A stretch of DNA of 64,000 nt. It comes from Bacteroidota bacterium. GTDB taxonomy: Bacteria; Bacteroidota; Bacteroidia; AKYH767-A; JAHEYN01. This document shows positions 43,679-53,696 of the stretch, piece after piece. How positions within the stretch are numbered: position 1 is the first letter of the stretch; each line of letters starts with the position of its first letter. The DNA is taken from NCBI GenBank assembly GCA_023251555.1, contig JAHEYN010000014.1:1-64000 (forward strand). Reading direction: 5' to 3'. The notes under the pieces were generated by a model. That model saw only the letters and a list, made by a program, of their open reading frames with translations. It was not told the DNA's origin and made no database searches. Both the position numbers and the translations under genes were made by a program.

Positions 43679-45022
43679 CTATCCTATGCCATCCTTCATC
43701 CTCACCATGTACATTTTTCCTGTCTTCGGCGTGATTTTGAAACGCTCGTCAATCCTTTGCCCTGCCACCCATACGATCTCTTTTCCCGTTGTTAATATCC
43801 ATACTTTCTCCTTTTCGCCCAAGGAAATTTTGCTGTCAATAAAAAAGTCGCTTATTTTTTTTCTTTTTTTCATCCCGAGAGGATAAAAAGAGTCGCCTGG
43901 CTTCCACTTCCTGAGCATGAGCGGGAATTTAAGAAGAGCCCCGTCCAGGCATGCGGTGCGGGCATCCTTACTTATTTTCCCGGCAAACGGCGGTGCTTTA
44001 TGTGCAAAGAAAAAACGGGTATCACCGGCATCAAGGACATCAGTGTTTTTATTGATTGCATAAACAGCGGACTTTTCTTTTCCCTTCCCTGCCGGCTCAA
44101 TGATAAGATGTTTCCTGTCCTTCAGCAGGCGGAAGGAAGAGGAATAAAATTTCTTTCCTGCAATACCCGGGAGAGCCTGCACCACATCCCTGACCTGCTT
44201 CTCATTGAAGCCGAAGGGACGCAGGATTTCAAAGAGAATGGTCTGAAGGGGTTCTGCCGCCTTAAGGGCCTCAAGGGAAATAAGGCTCCTGTTTTTTTCA
44301 GTTATTACCAGTCGTTTCCTTTGTTCTTCTATGAAAATTTTAAAGATTTTTTCCGCTTCCCGTATTCTTTCAATGTTCCTCTGAAAGGTCTCCTCAAGGG
44401 AAGGATTAATTTCTTTCAGCACGGGAATTACCTCATGGCGTATTTTATTACGGAGATATTTTCCCGAACTGTTGCTGCTGTCCTCCCGGAATGCAATGTT
44501 GCTTTCCCGGGCGTAACACTCAATCTCTTCCCTCCCGGCAAACAACAGCGGTCGTATGATATGGCCACGCCAGGGCAGGATGCCGTGCAGCCCCGCAATG
44601 CCCGTACCACGCACCAGGTTTAGAATGAGGGTTTCCACCGAATCGTTCCCGTGATGCGCAGTGGCTATGAAAGAGAATTTATTTTTATTTCTTGTTTCTT
44701 CCAGCCACTCATAGCGAAGCTGACGTGCTGCCATCTGCACAGAGCAACCCTCCTGCTGTGCATAATCGGCAGTCTTAAACTTCTTCCCGAAGAAAGGCAC
44801 TCCGTATTTTTTTGCAAGAAGGCGGACAAATTTCTCATCGTCTTCCGACTCTTTCCCCCTCAGCATGAAATTGCAATGTGCAATTCCAAGACGGAAACCC
44901 GCCCTGCGGAAAAGGTCGCACATCACGGCTGAATCAACACCCCCGCTTACGGCAAGAAGAATCCTGTCATGATAAGAAAATAATTTTTCACGCCGGATGA
45001 AGTCCCGGAAGGCTTTTAACAT
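43679..45022 (-). CDS. tilS: tRNA(Ile)-lysidine synthetase
   Basis: Converts C34 of the CAU-anticodon tRNA-Ile to lysidine so that it reads AUA. 447 residues. The PP-loop is AVSGGVDSA (24-32), then GIAHCNFMLRG, ATAHHGNDSVETLILNLVRG and R-H-E-V-I-P-V-L, followed by the C-terminal tRNA-binding domain. A perfect -7 element ends five bases before the ATG, so the mRNA may be leaderless. Confidence 0.96.
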   Translation of the reverse strand: MLKAFRDFIRREKLFSYHDRILLAVSGGVDSAVMCDLFRRAGFRLGIAHCNFMLRGKESEDDEKFVRLLAKKYGVPFFGKKFKTADYAQQEGCSVQMAARQLRYEWLEETRNKNKFSFIATAHHGNDSVETLILNLVRGTGIAGLHGILPWRGHIIRPLLFAGREEIECYARESNIAFREDSSNSSGKYLRNKIRHEVIPVLKEINPSLEETFQRNIERIREAEKIFKIFIEEQRKRLVITEKNRSLISLEALKAAEPLQTILFEILRPFGFNEKQVRDVVQALPGIAGKKFYSSSFRLLKDRKHLIIEPAGKGKEKSAVYAINKNTDVLDAGDTRFFFAHKAPPFAGKISKDARTACLDGALLKFPLMLRKWKPGDSFYPLGMKKRKKISDFFIDSKISLGEKEKVWILTTGKEIVWVAGQRIDERFKITPKTGKMYMVRMKDGIG

Positions 45023-45026
45023 AGTT

Positions 45027-45034
45027 CAAAAATA
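45027..45034 (-). promoter_or_regulatory. Promoter -7 element for tilS
   Basis: Read on minus: TATTTTTG, an exact TAnnTTTG match ending 5 bases before the ATG at 45022. A start of transcription about 5-7 bases on would fall at or next to the ATG. Confidence 0.45.
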
Positions 45035-45085
45035 GAGAAAATAGTGTGTTGTGAATAAACATAAGATTAACACATAGAAATTATA

Positions 45086-45093
45086 TAATTTTG
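45086..45093 (+). promoter_or_regulatory. Promoter -7 element for the exported hydrolase gene
   Basis: TAATTTTG is an exact TAnnTTTG match. It includes the in-frame TTG at 45091, which therefore is unlikely to be the start codon; the ATGs at 45109 or 45118 are. Confidence 0.5.
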
Positions 45094-45108
45094 AAATCTC
45101 TTTTACAG

Positions 45109-45849
45109 ATGAATCCCATGAGGAACACAATCTCTCTATTTATCCTTATGATAACAAGTCTTTCCCTCCCTGCCCAGGAAAAAATTTCTTTTCCTTCGCG
45201 GGATGGGCTGCCCGTCACTGCCGACTGGTATAAAACCGATGAGCGTGCTCCCGTGATTATTCTTTTTCACCAGGCCGGATTTAGCAGGGGAGAATATTCA
45301 GAGACAGCCAAAAAACTGAACACCTATGGATTTTCCTGCCTTGCCGTTGACCTTCGCTCGGGAGCAGAAGCAAACGGGGTAAAAAATGAAACGGCTGCAA
45401 AAGCGAAAGAGCAGAACAAACCTGCCGATTACCTGGCTTCCGAACAGGATATGATCGCCGCCATTGATTATGTGTTCCAGCTTCGTAAAAAAAAGGTGAT
45501 TATTTTCGGAAGTTCTTATTCAGCCTCCTTAGCCCTGAAGCTTATGAAGGACAACAGGAAGATTGCGGCTGTCATTGCTTTCAGTCCGGGGGAATATTTT
45601 GATACTATGAGTATCCGTAAACTGATTTCCGGCAATACCGACAAACCGGTGTTTGTTACCTCATCAAAGGAAGAGGCTCCTGCTGTTTCCGTGCTTATTG
45701 AAAACCTTCACTCTCTTTCCAAAGTGCAGTTTGTGCCCCAGCGCGACGGAACACATGGGTCAAAAGCTCTCTGGCAAAGCAATCCCAATAACAGGGAGTA
45801 CTGGATGAACCTCAAGCTGTTTCTTGATACCCTGCAGGGGCTGCAGTAA
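45109..45849 (+). CDS. Exported alpha/beta hydrolase (dienelactone hydrolase-like)
   Basis: 246 residues from the ATG at 45109; a second ATG three codons later is equally possible. A signal peptide (MRNTISLFILMITSLSLPAQ) predicts secretion to the periplasm. The oxyanion motif LFHQAGFSRGEY and nucleophile elbow FGSSYSASLAL identify the fold; the aspartate and a histidine in the GTHGSKAL segment complete a likely triad. It fits an esterase or peptidase-like hydrolase; the substrate is unknown. Single gene, divergent from tilS. Confidence 0.82.
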   Translation: MNPMRNTISLFILMITSLSLPAQEKISFPSRDGLPVTADWYKTDERAPVIILFHQAGFSRGEYSETAKKLNTYGFSCLAVDLRSGAEANGVKNETAAKAKEQNKPADYLASEQDMIAAIDYVFQLRKKKVIIFGSSYSASLALKLMKDNRKIAAVIAFSPGEYFDTMSIRKLISGNTDKPVFVTSSKEEAPAVSVLIENLHSLSKVQFVPQRDGTHGSKALWQSNPNNREYWMNLKLFLDTLQGLQ

Positions 45850-45920
45850 TGAACCACCTCGCCGCAAGCAGCGGGGTATCTTAAGGGAATTTGATCATCA
45901 TTGTGCAGCAAGCTGCGGGG

Positions 45921-45975
45921 AATTAACCCAAGACCTTCCCGTCCGCCGTAGCGGAACACGAAGGCGGATTAAAGG
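45921..45975 (+). repeat. Dispersed hairpin repeat, copy C
   Basis: AATTAACCCAAGACC, then TCCGCC (45942-45947), a 15-nt loop GTAGCGGAACACGAA and GGCGGA (45963-45968), a perfect 6-bp outer stem. The loop has the same orientation as copy A and the opposite one to copy B. It sits between the exported hydrolase and acs. Confidence 0.65.
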
Positions 45976-46016
45976 AGACAGCCGATTTTTCAGATAACAA
46001 ACGTTTAGTAACGGAT

Positions 46017-47912
46017 TTATTGTGCTTCCGCCTTTATATCCTCCACCACGGCAGGGTCCAGCAAAGTGCTTGTATCGCCTAGGTTTGAGGCATCTCCCCC
46101 GGCAATCTTGCGCAATATTCTCCTCATGATTTTACCGGAACGGGTTTTGGGAAGCCCTCTCACCACCTGTATTTTATCAGGCCTTGCAAAAGGTCCCATG
46201 ATTTTATTAACTGTTTCCAGGGCTTCCTTCTTAAGCGCTTCTTCATCTTTTCTCTCATGCTCAAGTATCACAAAGGCATAAATGCCGGAACCCTTGATGG
46301 GATGAGGGAATCCCACTACTGCAGATTCGACGATATCGGCATGCTGGTTAAGGGCATTTTCTATCTCGGCCGTACCAAGCAGGTGGCCGGAAACCTTGAT
46401 GACATCATCCACACGCCCCGTGATGCGGTAGTACCCGTCCTCATCACGCCGGCAGCCGTCGCCCGTAAAATAATAGCCCTTATATGTATCGAAATAAGCA
46501 GCCCTGCACCTCTCGTGGTCCCCGTAGGTCGTGCGGATAATACCGGGCCAGGGAAACTTCATGCAAAGCCGCCCCTCTACCCCGTTCCCTTCCAGCTCTT
46601 TGCCGTTCTCGTCAAGCAGTGCCGGCTGTACCCCCGGCAATGGCAGAGTAGCAAATCCGGGCTTGAGCGGAGTGATCCCTGCAAGCGGGGAGATCATGAT
46701 GCCGCCCGTTTCCGTCTGCCACCATGTATCCACGATGGGACATTTTCCTTTGCCTATATTTTCATGGTACCACTGCCAGGCTTCCTCATTGATAGGCTCC
46801 CCGACAGTCCCGAGTACGCGAAGAGAATCCAGCCTGTATGGTTTTACAAAATCAGGCCCCATGGCTTCAAGGGATCGTATGGCCGTAGGCGCAGTATAAA
46901 AGATATTGACTTTGTACTTATCAATGACCTGCCAGAATCTTCCTGCGTCAGGCCAGGTAGGAATCCCCTCGAACATGAGGGTAGTGGCTCCTGCAAGAAG
47001 AGGTCCGTAAACAAGATATGAATGCCCGGTCACCCATCCCACATCGGCAGTGCACCAGAAAACATCTCCTTCATTATACTGGAATACATTGCGGAAAGTG
47101 TAATCAGCATAAACCATATATCCCCCGCAGGTATGAACCACCCCTTTGGGCTTTCCCGTAGATCCGGATGTGTAAAGAATAAAAAGCATGTCTTCGGCAT
47201 CCATCACTTCGGCCGTGTTCCGGGTATCAGCCTTTGCAGCTTCGTCATGCCACCAGGTGTCCCGGCCTTCAGCCATCTGCACCGGAGAACCGGTGCGCTT
47301 ATATACTATCACTCTTTTTACGGATACACACTTTGCAAGCGCATCGTCAACAATGGCTTTCAGAGCAATTTCTTTTGCACCCCTGTAGCCGCCGTCGGCA
47401 GTGATGACCATGGAGCACTGCGCATCATCAATACGGCTGGAAAGAGACCCGGAAGCAAAACCGGCAAACACTACAGAGTGTATCGCGCCGATCCTTGCAC
47501 AGGCCAGCACAGCAATAGCCAGCTCCGGAACCATAGGCATATAAATGCATATCCTGTCGCCCTTTTTCGCACCGTTGTTCCTGAGCACATTGGCAAACCT
47601 GCATACCTCTTCATAAAGCTCCCGGTATGTGAGTGACCTCCCCTTTTCAGCCGGGTTGTTGGGTTCCCATATCAGGGCCTGCTGCGAAGCCCTTGCAGAG
47701 AGATGCCTGTCAAGACAGTTTTCCGTGATGTTCAGTTTGCCGCCCGAAAACCATTTCACATCAGGTTTTACAAAATCCCACCCGAGTACCCTGTCCCATT
47801 TCTTTGTCCAGGTATATGACTCAGCCTGCCTGCCCCAGAAAGATTCAGGATCGTCAACACTTCTCTTATATTCCTGCAGGTATTCCTCAAACGAATTTAT
47901 TCTTGTACCCAT
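46017..47912 (-). CDS. acs: Acetyl-CoA synthetase (AMP-forming)
   Basis: Activates acetate to acetyl-CoA through acetyl-AMP. 631 residues, near the usual 650. ANL-superfamily blocks: LFILYTSGSTGKPKGVVHT, VDTWWQTETGG, YFTGDGCRRDEDGY, ITGRVDDVIKVSGH, and the C-terminal TRSGKIMRRILRKIA holding the lysine that is acetylated for control in other bacteria. It follows the leucine-rich-repeat gene by 25 bases on the same strand and may be the distal gene of a ribF unit or have its own promoter. Confidence 0.97.
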   Translation of the reverse strand: MGTRINSFEEYLQEYKRSVDDPESFWGRQAESYTWTKKWDRVLGWDFVKPDVKWFSGGKLNITENCLDRHLSARASQQALIWEPNNPAEKGRSLTYRELYEEVCRFANVLRNNGAKKGDRICIYMPMVPELAIAVLACARIGAIHSVVFAGFASGSLSSRIDDAQCSMVITADGGYRGAKEIALKAIVDDALAKCVSVKRVIVYKRTGSPVQMAEGRDTWWHDEAAKADTRNTAEVMDAEDMLFILYTSGSTGKPKGVVHTCGGYMVYADYTFRNVFQYNEGDVFWCTADVGWVTGHSYLVYGPLLAGATTLMFEGIPTWPDAGRFWQVIDKYKVNIFYTAPTAIRSLEAMGPDFVKPYRLDSLRVLGTVGEPINEEAWQWYHENIGKGKCPIVDTWWQTETGGIMISPLAGITPLKPGFATLPLPGVQPALLDENGKELEGNGVEGRLCMKFPWPGIIRTTYGDHERCRAAYFDTYKGYYFTGDGCRRDEDGYYRITGRVDDVIKVSGHLLGTAEIENALNQHADIVESAVVGFPHPIKGSGIYAFVILEHERKDEEALKKEALETVNKIMGPFARPDKIQVVRGLPKTRSGKIMRRILRKIAGGDASNLGDTSTLLDPAVVEDIKAEAQ

Positions 47913-47937
47913 AGCGTATATTTTTGAAAGTTAAATT

Positions 47938-48567
47938 TCAGAATTTACAGTTGCAGTCTGGCGACATATAAATTTTTGCATGGGGTAGCAGCGATTTGAA
48001 TCGATCCTGGTCTTCGGAAGAAAAGAGTATACCGCGCAGTTCAAGTTCCCTGAGGCGATCCATCCCTGCAATTTCATCCGGGAGATCAGACAGATCATTA
48101 TCCCAGAGGTTAAAATATTCAAGGCGTTTCAGCCTGCCGATCTCTTTCGGAAGAGAAATAAGGTTATTTCTGCTCAGATCCAGGAAGAGCAGGTTTTCCA
48201 GCTCCCCGATCTGCACAGGAATCTGTACCAGGACATTTCTGGAGAGATCAAGCCGCTGCAGGTGTTTTAATTCCGCAATCCCCGGCGGAATTTCCTTTAT
48301 CCTGTTTTTACTGAGGTTCAGCATCTGCAGGTTTCTTAGTGTAAATACCTCCGGAGGAATAGCCGCAAGTTTATTTTTACTGAGGTCCAGCCTGTAAACT
48401 CTTTCCGGGTGAACCATCGCACTTTTCAGACTGGTGTAAATAGGTTCACTGAGTAATGCCGATGAATCCAGCACAGCCTCCTGTGCAAAAAGAAAGGAGG
48501 CAGAAAACAACAGCAGCAGGCAGGCAGTTGCCCGCAATATAGTGCCGTTTGTGTTTATGGTACTCAT
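47938..48567 (-). CDS. Exported leucine-rich-repeat protein
   Basis: 209 residues with a signal peptide (about 1-29, ending FLFAQ). About six LRR units of 23 residues, LxxLxxLDLSxNxLxxIPxxI, run from residue 55 to 185 (RLDLSRNVLVQIPVQIGELE). LRR domains usually bind proteins; the partner is unknown. The start ATG overlaps the ribF stop by four bases (ATGA), indicating translational coupling with ribF, although the two have no obvious common function. Confidence 0.85.
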   Translation of the reverse strand: MSTINTNGTILRATACLLLLFSASFLFAQEAVLDSSALLSEPIYTSLKSAMVHPERVYRLDLSKNKLAAIPPEVFTLRNLQMLNLSKNRIKEIPPGIAELKHLQRLDLSRNVLVQIPVQIGELENLLFLDLSRNNLISLPKEIGRLKRLEYFNLWDNDLSDLPDEIAGMDRLRELELRGILFSSEDQDRFKSLLPHAKIYMSPDCNCKF

Positions 48568-49499
48568 GCCTGTGCTGACAGTAAAATAAGGGCAGCCGCT
48601 TTATCCTTTTCCATCTGCTTTTTCAGATCTTCCATCTCCGTAAAATGAATGTCATCGCGTATCTTTTCTTTAAACAAAACAGTGATGGGCACTCCGTAAA
48701 TATCCCTCTTAAAATCAAAAATATTCACTTCGTACTGCTGCAGTGTACCGTTCAGCACGGGACGTTTGCCTATATACATCATTCCCATGCAGAGGGTGTT
48801 TTCAACAGAAATATTCACGGCGTAGATTCCCTCGGCCGGCACCAGCTTATATTTTTCAGGTATCGCAATATTGGCAGTAGGAAAGCCAAGAGAATGGCCG
48901 ATACCATCCCCCTTAATTACTTTTCCGCTGAGCGGAAAAGCATAACCGAGAAATTTATTTGCAGTGCGGATATCCCCTTTCAGCAGGGCTTCGCGTATGC
49001 GCGTGGAACTCACAGCCACCCTGTCTATATCCTGCTCGGGAATCAAGTCGGTTTTAAATCCATATAAGGAAGAAAGCTCCTCCAGCTGCCCGAAAGCACC
49101 CTCCCTGTTTCTCCCGAACTGGTGGTTATAGCCGACAACAAGCCTTTTTGTTCCGATTCGGTTCACAAGTATATCCCGGACAAACTGTGTAGCTGTGAGC
49201 CGCGAAAACTCTTTCGTAAACGGGTGAACAATAAGGTGGTCAACCCCGAGTTTTTCGAGGAGGCTAATCTTTTCATCAAGCGTGTTGATCTGCTTGAGAT
49301 CATTGTCATCAGGATAAAGCACCATGCGGGGATGAGGAAAGAATGTGAGTATCACGCTCTCTCCGCCTGTCTCCTTTGCAATACCGGTGAGCCTCCCGAT
49401 AATCTCCCGGTGCCCCAGGTGCACCCCGTCAAAGGTTCCGGTGGTAGTTACCGCAGCAGCAAGCCTGGCGAATTCATCAAGAGAATGGTAAACTTTCAT
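48564..49499 (-). CDS. ribF: Bifunctional riboflavin kinase/FAD synthetase
   Basis: Makes FMN and then FAD. 311 residues from the ATG at 49499; an in-frame TTG at 49511 would add four residues but lies directly downstream of the -7 element. The N-terminal FAD synthetase has TTTGTFDGVHLGHREII (18-34) and VGYNHQFGRNREG. The C-terminal flavokinase has GDGIGHSLGFPTANI and VNIFDFKRDIYG. First gene of a unit with the LRR gene and perhaps acs. Confidence 0.95.
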   Translation of the reverse strand: MKVYHSLDEFARLAAAVTTTGTFDGVHLGHREIIGRLTGIAKETGGESVILTFFPHPRMVLYPDDNDLKQINTLDEKISLLEKLGVDHLIVHPFTKEFSRLTATQFVRDILVNRIGTKRLVVGYNHQFGRNREGAFGQLEELSSLYGFKTDLIPEQDIDRVAVSSTRIREALLKGDIRTANKFLGYAFPLSGKVIKGDGIGHSLGFPTANIAIPEKYKLVPAEGIYAVNISVENTLCMGMMYIGKRPVLNGTLQQYEVNIFDFKRDIYGVPITVLFKEKIRDDIHFTEMEDLKKQMEKDKAAALILLSAQA

Positions 49500-49512
49500 G
49501 GCAACAGTCAAT

Positions 49513-49520
49513 CAAATTTA
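49513..49520 (-). promoter_or_regulatory. Promoter -7 element for ribF
   Basis: Read on minus: TAAATTTG, an exact TAnnTTTG match, 13 bases before the preferred ATG at 49499 and one base before the rejected TTG. Confidence 0.5.
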
Positions 49521-49579
49521 GAAAAAATACCGGTGTGCTGATGCCACTCTCTCAGGAATGGACTAAGCAACACACTGGC

Positions 49580-51541
49580 CTACCTCACAATACTCACACT
49601 CCCCTTCCGGATAATTTCCTCCCCCCTGTCGAAAATTACCCTGAGATAAAAAACAAAGGCAGCACTGTTCATAGGGCTACCGTTAAAAGTTCCGTTCCAT
49701 CCCCGGCCCGCATTATCCGTTTCAAAAACTTTCTGCCCCCAACGGTCATAAATGCTGAAAGTAAGTTCCTTAATGCAGGAACCTCTTATGTAGAGCGTAT
49801 CATTCTGCCCGTCGCCATTGGGTGAAAAAGCATTGGGAATATAAATGCTCCCGCAGGGATGATCAACACGAACCGTCACACAGGCACTATCAGTGCAGCC
49901 GTTCGAATCTGTGGCCATTACACAATAGGTAGTAGTGGTATCAGGACTGGCTGCCGTAACTGCACAGGTATCACAATCAAGACCTCCGGGAGGAATCCAC
50001 AGGTAGCTCACTCCCCCGCCTGCCGTAAGTTGTGTACTTTCCCCCGGAGCGATACTCCCCGGAACGGCAGCAGCAGAAGCTGCGGCATTCGCTGTCATCC
50101 CTATATTCACAGACTGTAACTGCGTACACCCGTTGCTGTCAGTAACGGTTACTGTATAATTGCCCGGGGCAAGACTGTCAATGAAAAAGCCGGTGGCTCC
50201 GTTACTCCAGCTATAAGTGTAGGGAGAAAAGCCTCCTGATGCAAAGGCGGATGCAGTGCCGGAGTTTGCAGTACAGCCCGAAGCAGAAGATGTGTATGAA
50301 ACCATAAGCTGAAGCGGCTGACTGACAACGACAGAGTCCGTTGCGGTGCTCCCGGCGGAGTCAGTGACTGTAACAATATATGTCCCGGCGCAAAGCCCCG
50401 TATCGGATGCGGTAACCTGCCCGCTGCTCCATATATATATATATGGTGGCGTTCCGGAAAGGGGTATCGCCATGACCGAGCCATTGCAGCTCCCGTAACA
50501 TGAAACATCCGTATGGCTTACGCTGATCATCAGCGGGATAACACTGCAGGTGCTGTTTGCCGGGTCGGAAAACTCCCACAGGTCATTGCTGACTGTAGCA
50601 TTCAGATCATTCACAAACCCCGTCCCGATGTATCCGTAGCAACCGATGGTAAAGCTGGCGGCCATCTCCCTTGCTCCGGGACCGTAATTTGTTACCTGTG
50701 TCCATGAATTCGCCCCGGGATCAAACCTCCAGATACTGGATATTGCCGAGGATCCCAGCCAGGCAGTGCCTATCCCAAGATATCCGTAATTTCCTATGGA
50801 AAACCCCGTGCATTCAGCACGGGTATTGCCGCCGTAGTCGGCCCTCTGCAGCCAGGAATTGGTTGCAGGGTTATATTCATAAAAATCCTTGTAATAAAAA
50901 TTCAAGCCTCCCTTTTTCCCGGTACCAATATACCCGTGCGTTGCAGTGGCAAAGCCTGTAGCCAGTATTCTCGCAGCACCGGGAAAGGCGGCTTTCTGCA
51001 TCCAGGAATTGGAAATAGGATCATATTCCCAAAAATCATTCGCTGCACTGTACTGGTTGGAGGGGCTATTGCCTCCCGTTCCTATATAACCTTTTGTGCC
51101 TATGCTGAACCCCACAGCAAATGTCCTCACTCCTCCTCCAAAAGCAGTTTTCTGCGTCCAGTTGTTTGCAGCAGGATCATACTCCCAGAAATCACTGAAG
51201 AAAGTGTTGCCGATGGCAACTCCTGTGCCTATATATCCCTTTGCTCCGATAGAAAATCCAACTGCACCGGCTCTTGCAGCACCCCCGAAATTAGCCTTCT
51301 GCATCCATGTGTTAGCGGACTGGTCCCACTCCCAGAAATCATTAAAGTCCTGCACATTCAAAACCCCTCCTGTCCCTATATACCCTTTTGTGCCAATCGA
51401 AAATCCCACAGCACCCATCCTCGCTGCACCCCCCATCGCTGCCTTCTGTGTCCACGTTGCCTGCGGGAAAGTGATGCCCGGGACAAACAACAAGCATATT
51501 AGTATTACCGCATAAAAACAAGCACCCAATCTGTTTTTCAT
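49580..51541 (-). CDS. T9SS type B cargo: six-repeat Kelch-like propeller with SprB-like repeats
   Basis: 653 residues. Signal peptide (about 1-26), then six Kelch-like repeats of about 50 residues (25-330) with the same GAVGFSIGTKGYIGTGG and DFWEYDPAANNWTQK cores as the type A protein at 38844. Next come SprB-like repeats (VSCYGSCNGSVMAI, GTYIVTVTDSAGSTATDSV; about 335-480), a PKD-like region with WIPPGGLDCDTC, and the gliding-associated C-terminal domain IYIPNAFSPNGDGQNDTLYI to VSIVR (about 566-653). That tail is the type B signal, normally used with PorP/SprF partners. Surface or secreted protein of unknown ligand. Confidence 0.88.
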   Translation of the reverse strand: MKNRLGACFYAVILICLLFVPGITFPQATWTQKAAMGGAARMGAVGFSIGTKGYIGTGGVLNVQDFNDFWEWDQSANTWMQKANFGGAARAGAVGFSIGAKGYIGTGVAIGNTFFSDFWEYDPAANNWTQKTAFGGGVRTFAVGFSIGTKGYIGTGGNSPSNQYSAANDFWEYDPISNSWMQKAAFPGAARILATGFATATHGYIGTGKKGGLNFYYKDFYEYNPATNSWLQRADYGGNTRAECTGFSIGNYGYLGIGTAWLGSSAISSIWRFDPGANSWTQVTNYGPGAREMAASFTIGCYGYIGTGFVNDLNATVSNDLWEFSDPANSTCSVIPLMISVSHTDVSCYGSCNGSVMAIPLSGTPPYIYIWSSGQVTASDTGLCAGTYIVTVTDSAGSTATDSVVVSQPLQLMVSYTSSASGCTANSGTASAFASGGFSPYTYSWSNGATGFFIDSLAPGNYTVTVTDSNGCTQLQSVNIGMTANAAASAAAVPGSIAPGESTQLTAGGGVSYLWIPPGGLDCDTCAVTAASPDTTTTYCVMATDSNGCTDSACVTVRVDHPCGSIYIPNAFSPNGDGQNDTLYIRGSCIKELTFSIYDRWGQKVFETDNAGRGWNGTFNGSPMNSAAFVFYLRVIFDRGEEIIRKGSVSIVR

Positions 51542-51666
51542 ACCTGTAAAAATACTTATGCTTTCCCGGATGAAAAAAAATTCTACTATGACTTTCCTGA
51601 TTTTTTGGTTGAATAAATAATACTAATTTCGCCCGTGAAATTTTTAACAGCATTAATTACCTGTAA

Positions 51667-53184
<1,518 letters not shown>

Positions 53185-53188
53185 ACTC

Positions 53189-53425
53189 ATGCAGCTAGAC
53201 ATCCTCACCCCGGACCAGAAACTCTTTTCAGGCGAAGTAAGCTCAGTGCTTGTGCCCGGGAAATCGGGTATCTTCGAAGTGCTTGAAGACCACGCCCCTG
53301 TTATCTCCACACTATCCAAAGGACAGGTACGCGTACAACCAAAAACAGGAGAGAAACAGCTTTTCGATATCAAAGGCGGAGTGATCGAAGTACTCCGGAA
53401 TAAAGTCGTGGTGCTGGCGGAATAA
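53189..53425 (+). CDS. atpC: F-type ATP synthase subunit epsilon, short form
   Basis: 78 residues from the ATG at 53189, four bases after atpD. A longer frame from 53087 overlaps atpD and is rejected. Only the N-terminal beta-sandwich is present (LDILTPDQKLFSGEVSSVLV, GIFEVLEDHAPVI, FDIKGGVIEVLRNKVVVLAE). The C-terminal helical hairpin that inhibits ATP hydrolysis in many bacteria is absent, as in other Bacteroidota. Confidence 0.95.
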   Translation: MQLDILTPDQKLFSGEVSSVLVPGKSGIFEVLEDHAPVISTLSKGQVRVQPKTGEKQLFDIKGGVIEVLRNKVVVLAE

Positions 53426-53696
53426 ATATACAACGCCCGAAACTTCGGTTCTGAATTATCCTGTTTTTGGGAGAGGTCAGTTTACTATACCTGCGTAAGG
53501 AGCAAGAAATGAAGTGCACCAAAGAGCCTTCTGCTTGATCTATAAATATGAAATTCCTAAATTAGAGAGAGATTTACCTGAACCTGTACAAATGAAAAAG
53601 GTGCTGCTAACCACCCCAAAAAGGGCGGATACCTGAACCTGTGACCGTAAACAGTACGGGTATATACAAGTTAGCGGCAAACGGACAAACATTACA
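53426..53696. other. Gene-free left end of an accessory island
   Basis: Contains a 13-nt direct repeat TACCTGAACCTGT at 53575-53587 and 53630-53642. A plus-strand frame without a usable start (53498-53635) reads EIPKLERDLPEPVQMKKV and might be a decayed gene. No promoter or RNA gene was recognised. The sequence ends in the inverted repeat ACAAGTTAGCGGC. Confidence 0.35.

Noticed and set aside
53426-53465. Terminator after atpC from CCGAAACTTCGG
   Set aside because: Five-pair stem with a two-base loop and no T-tract, too weak to call.
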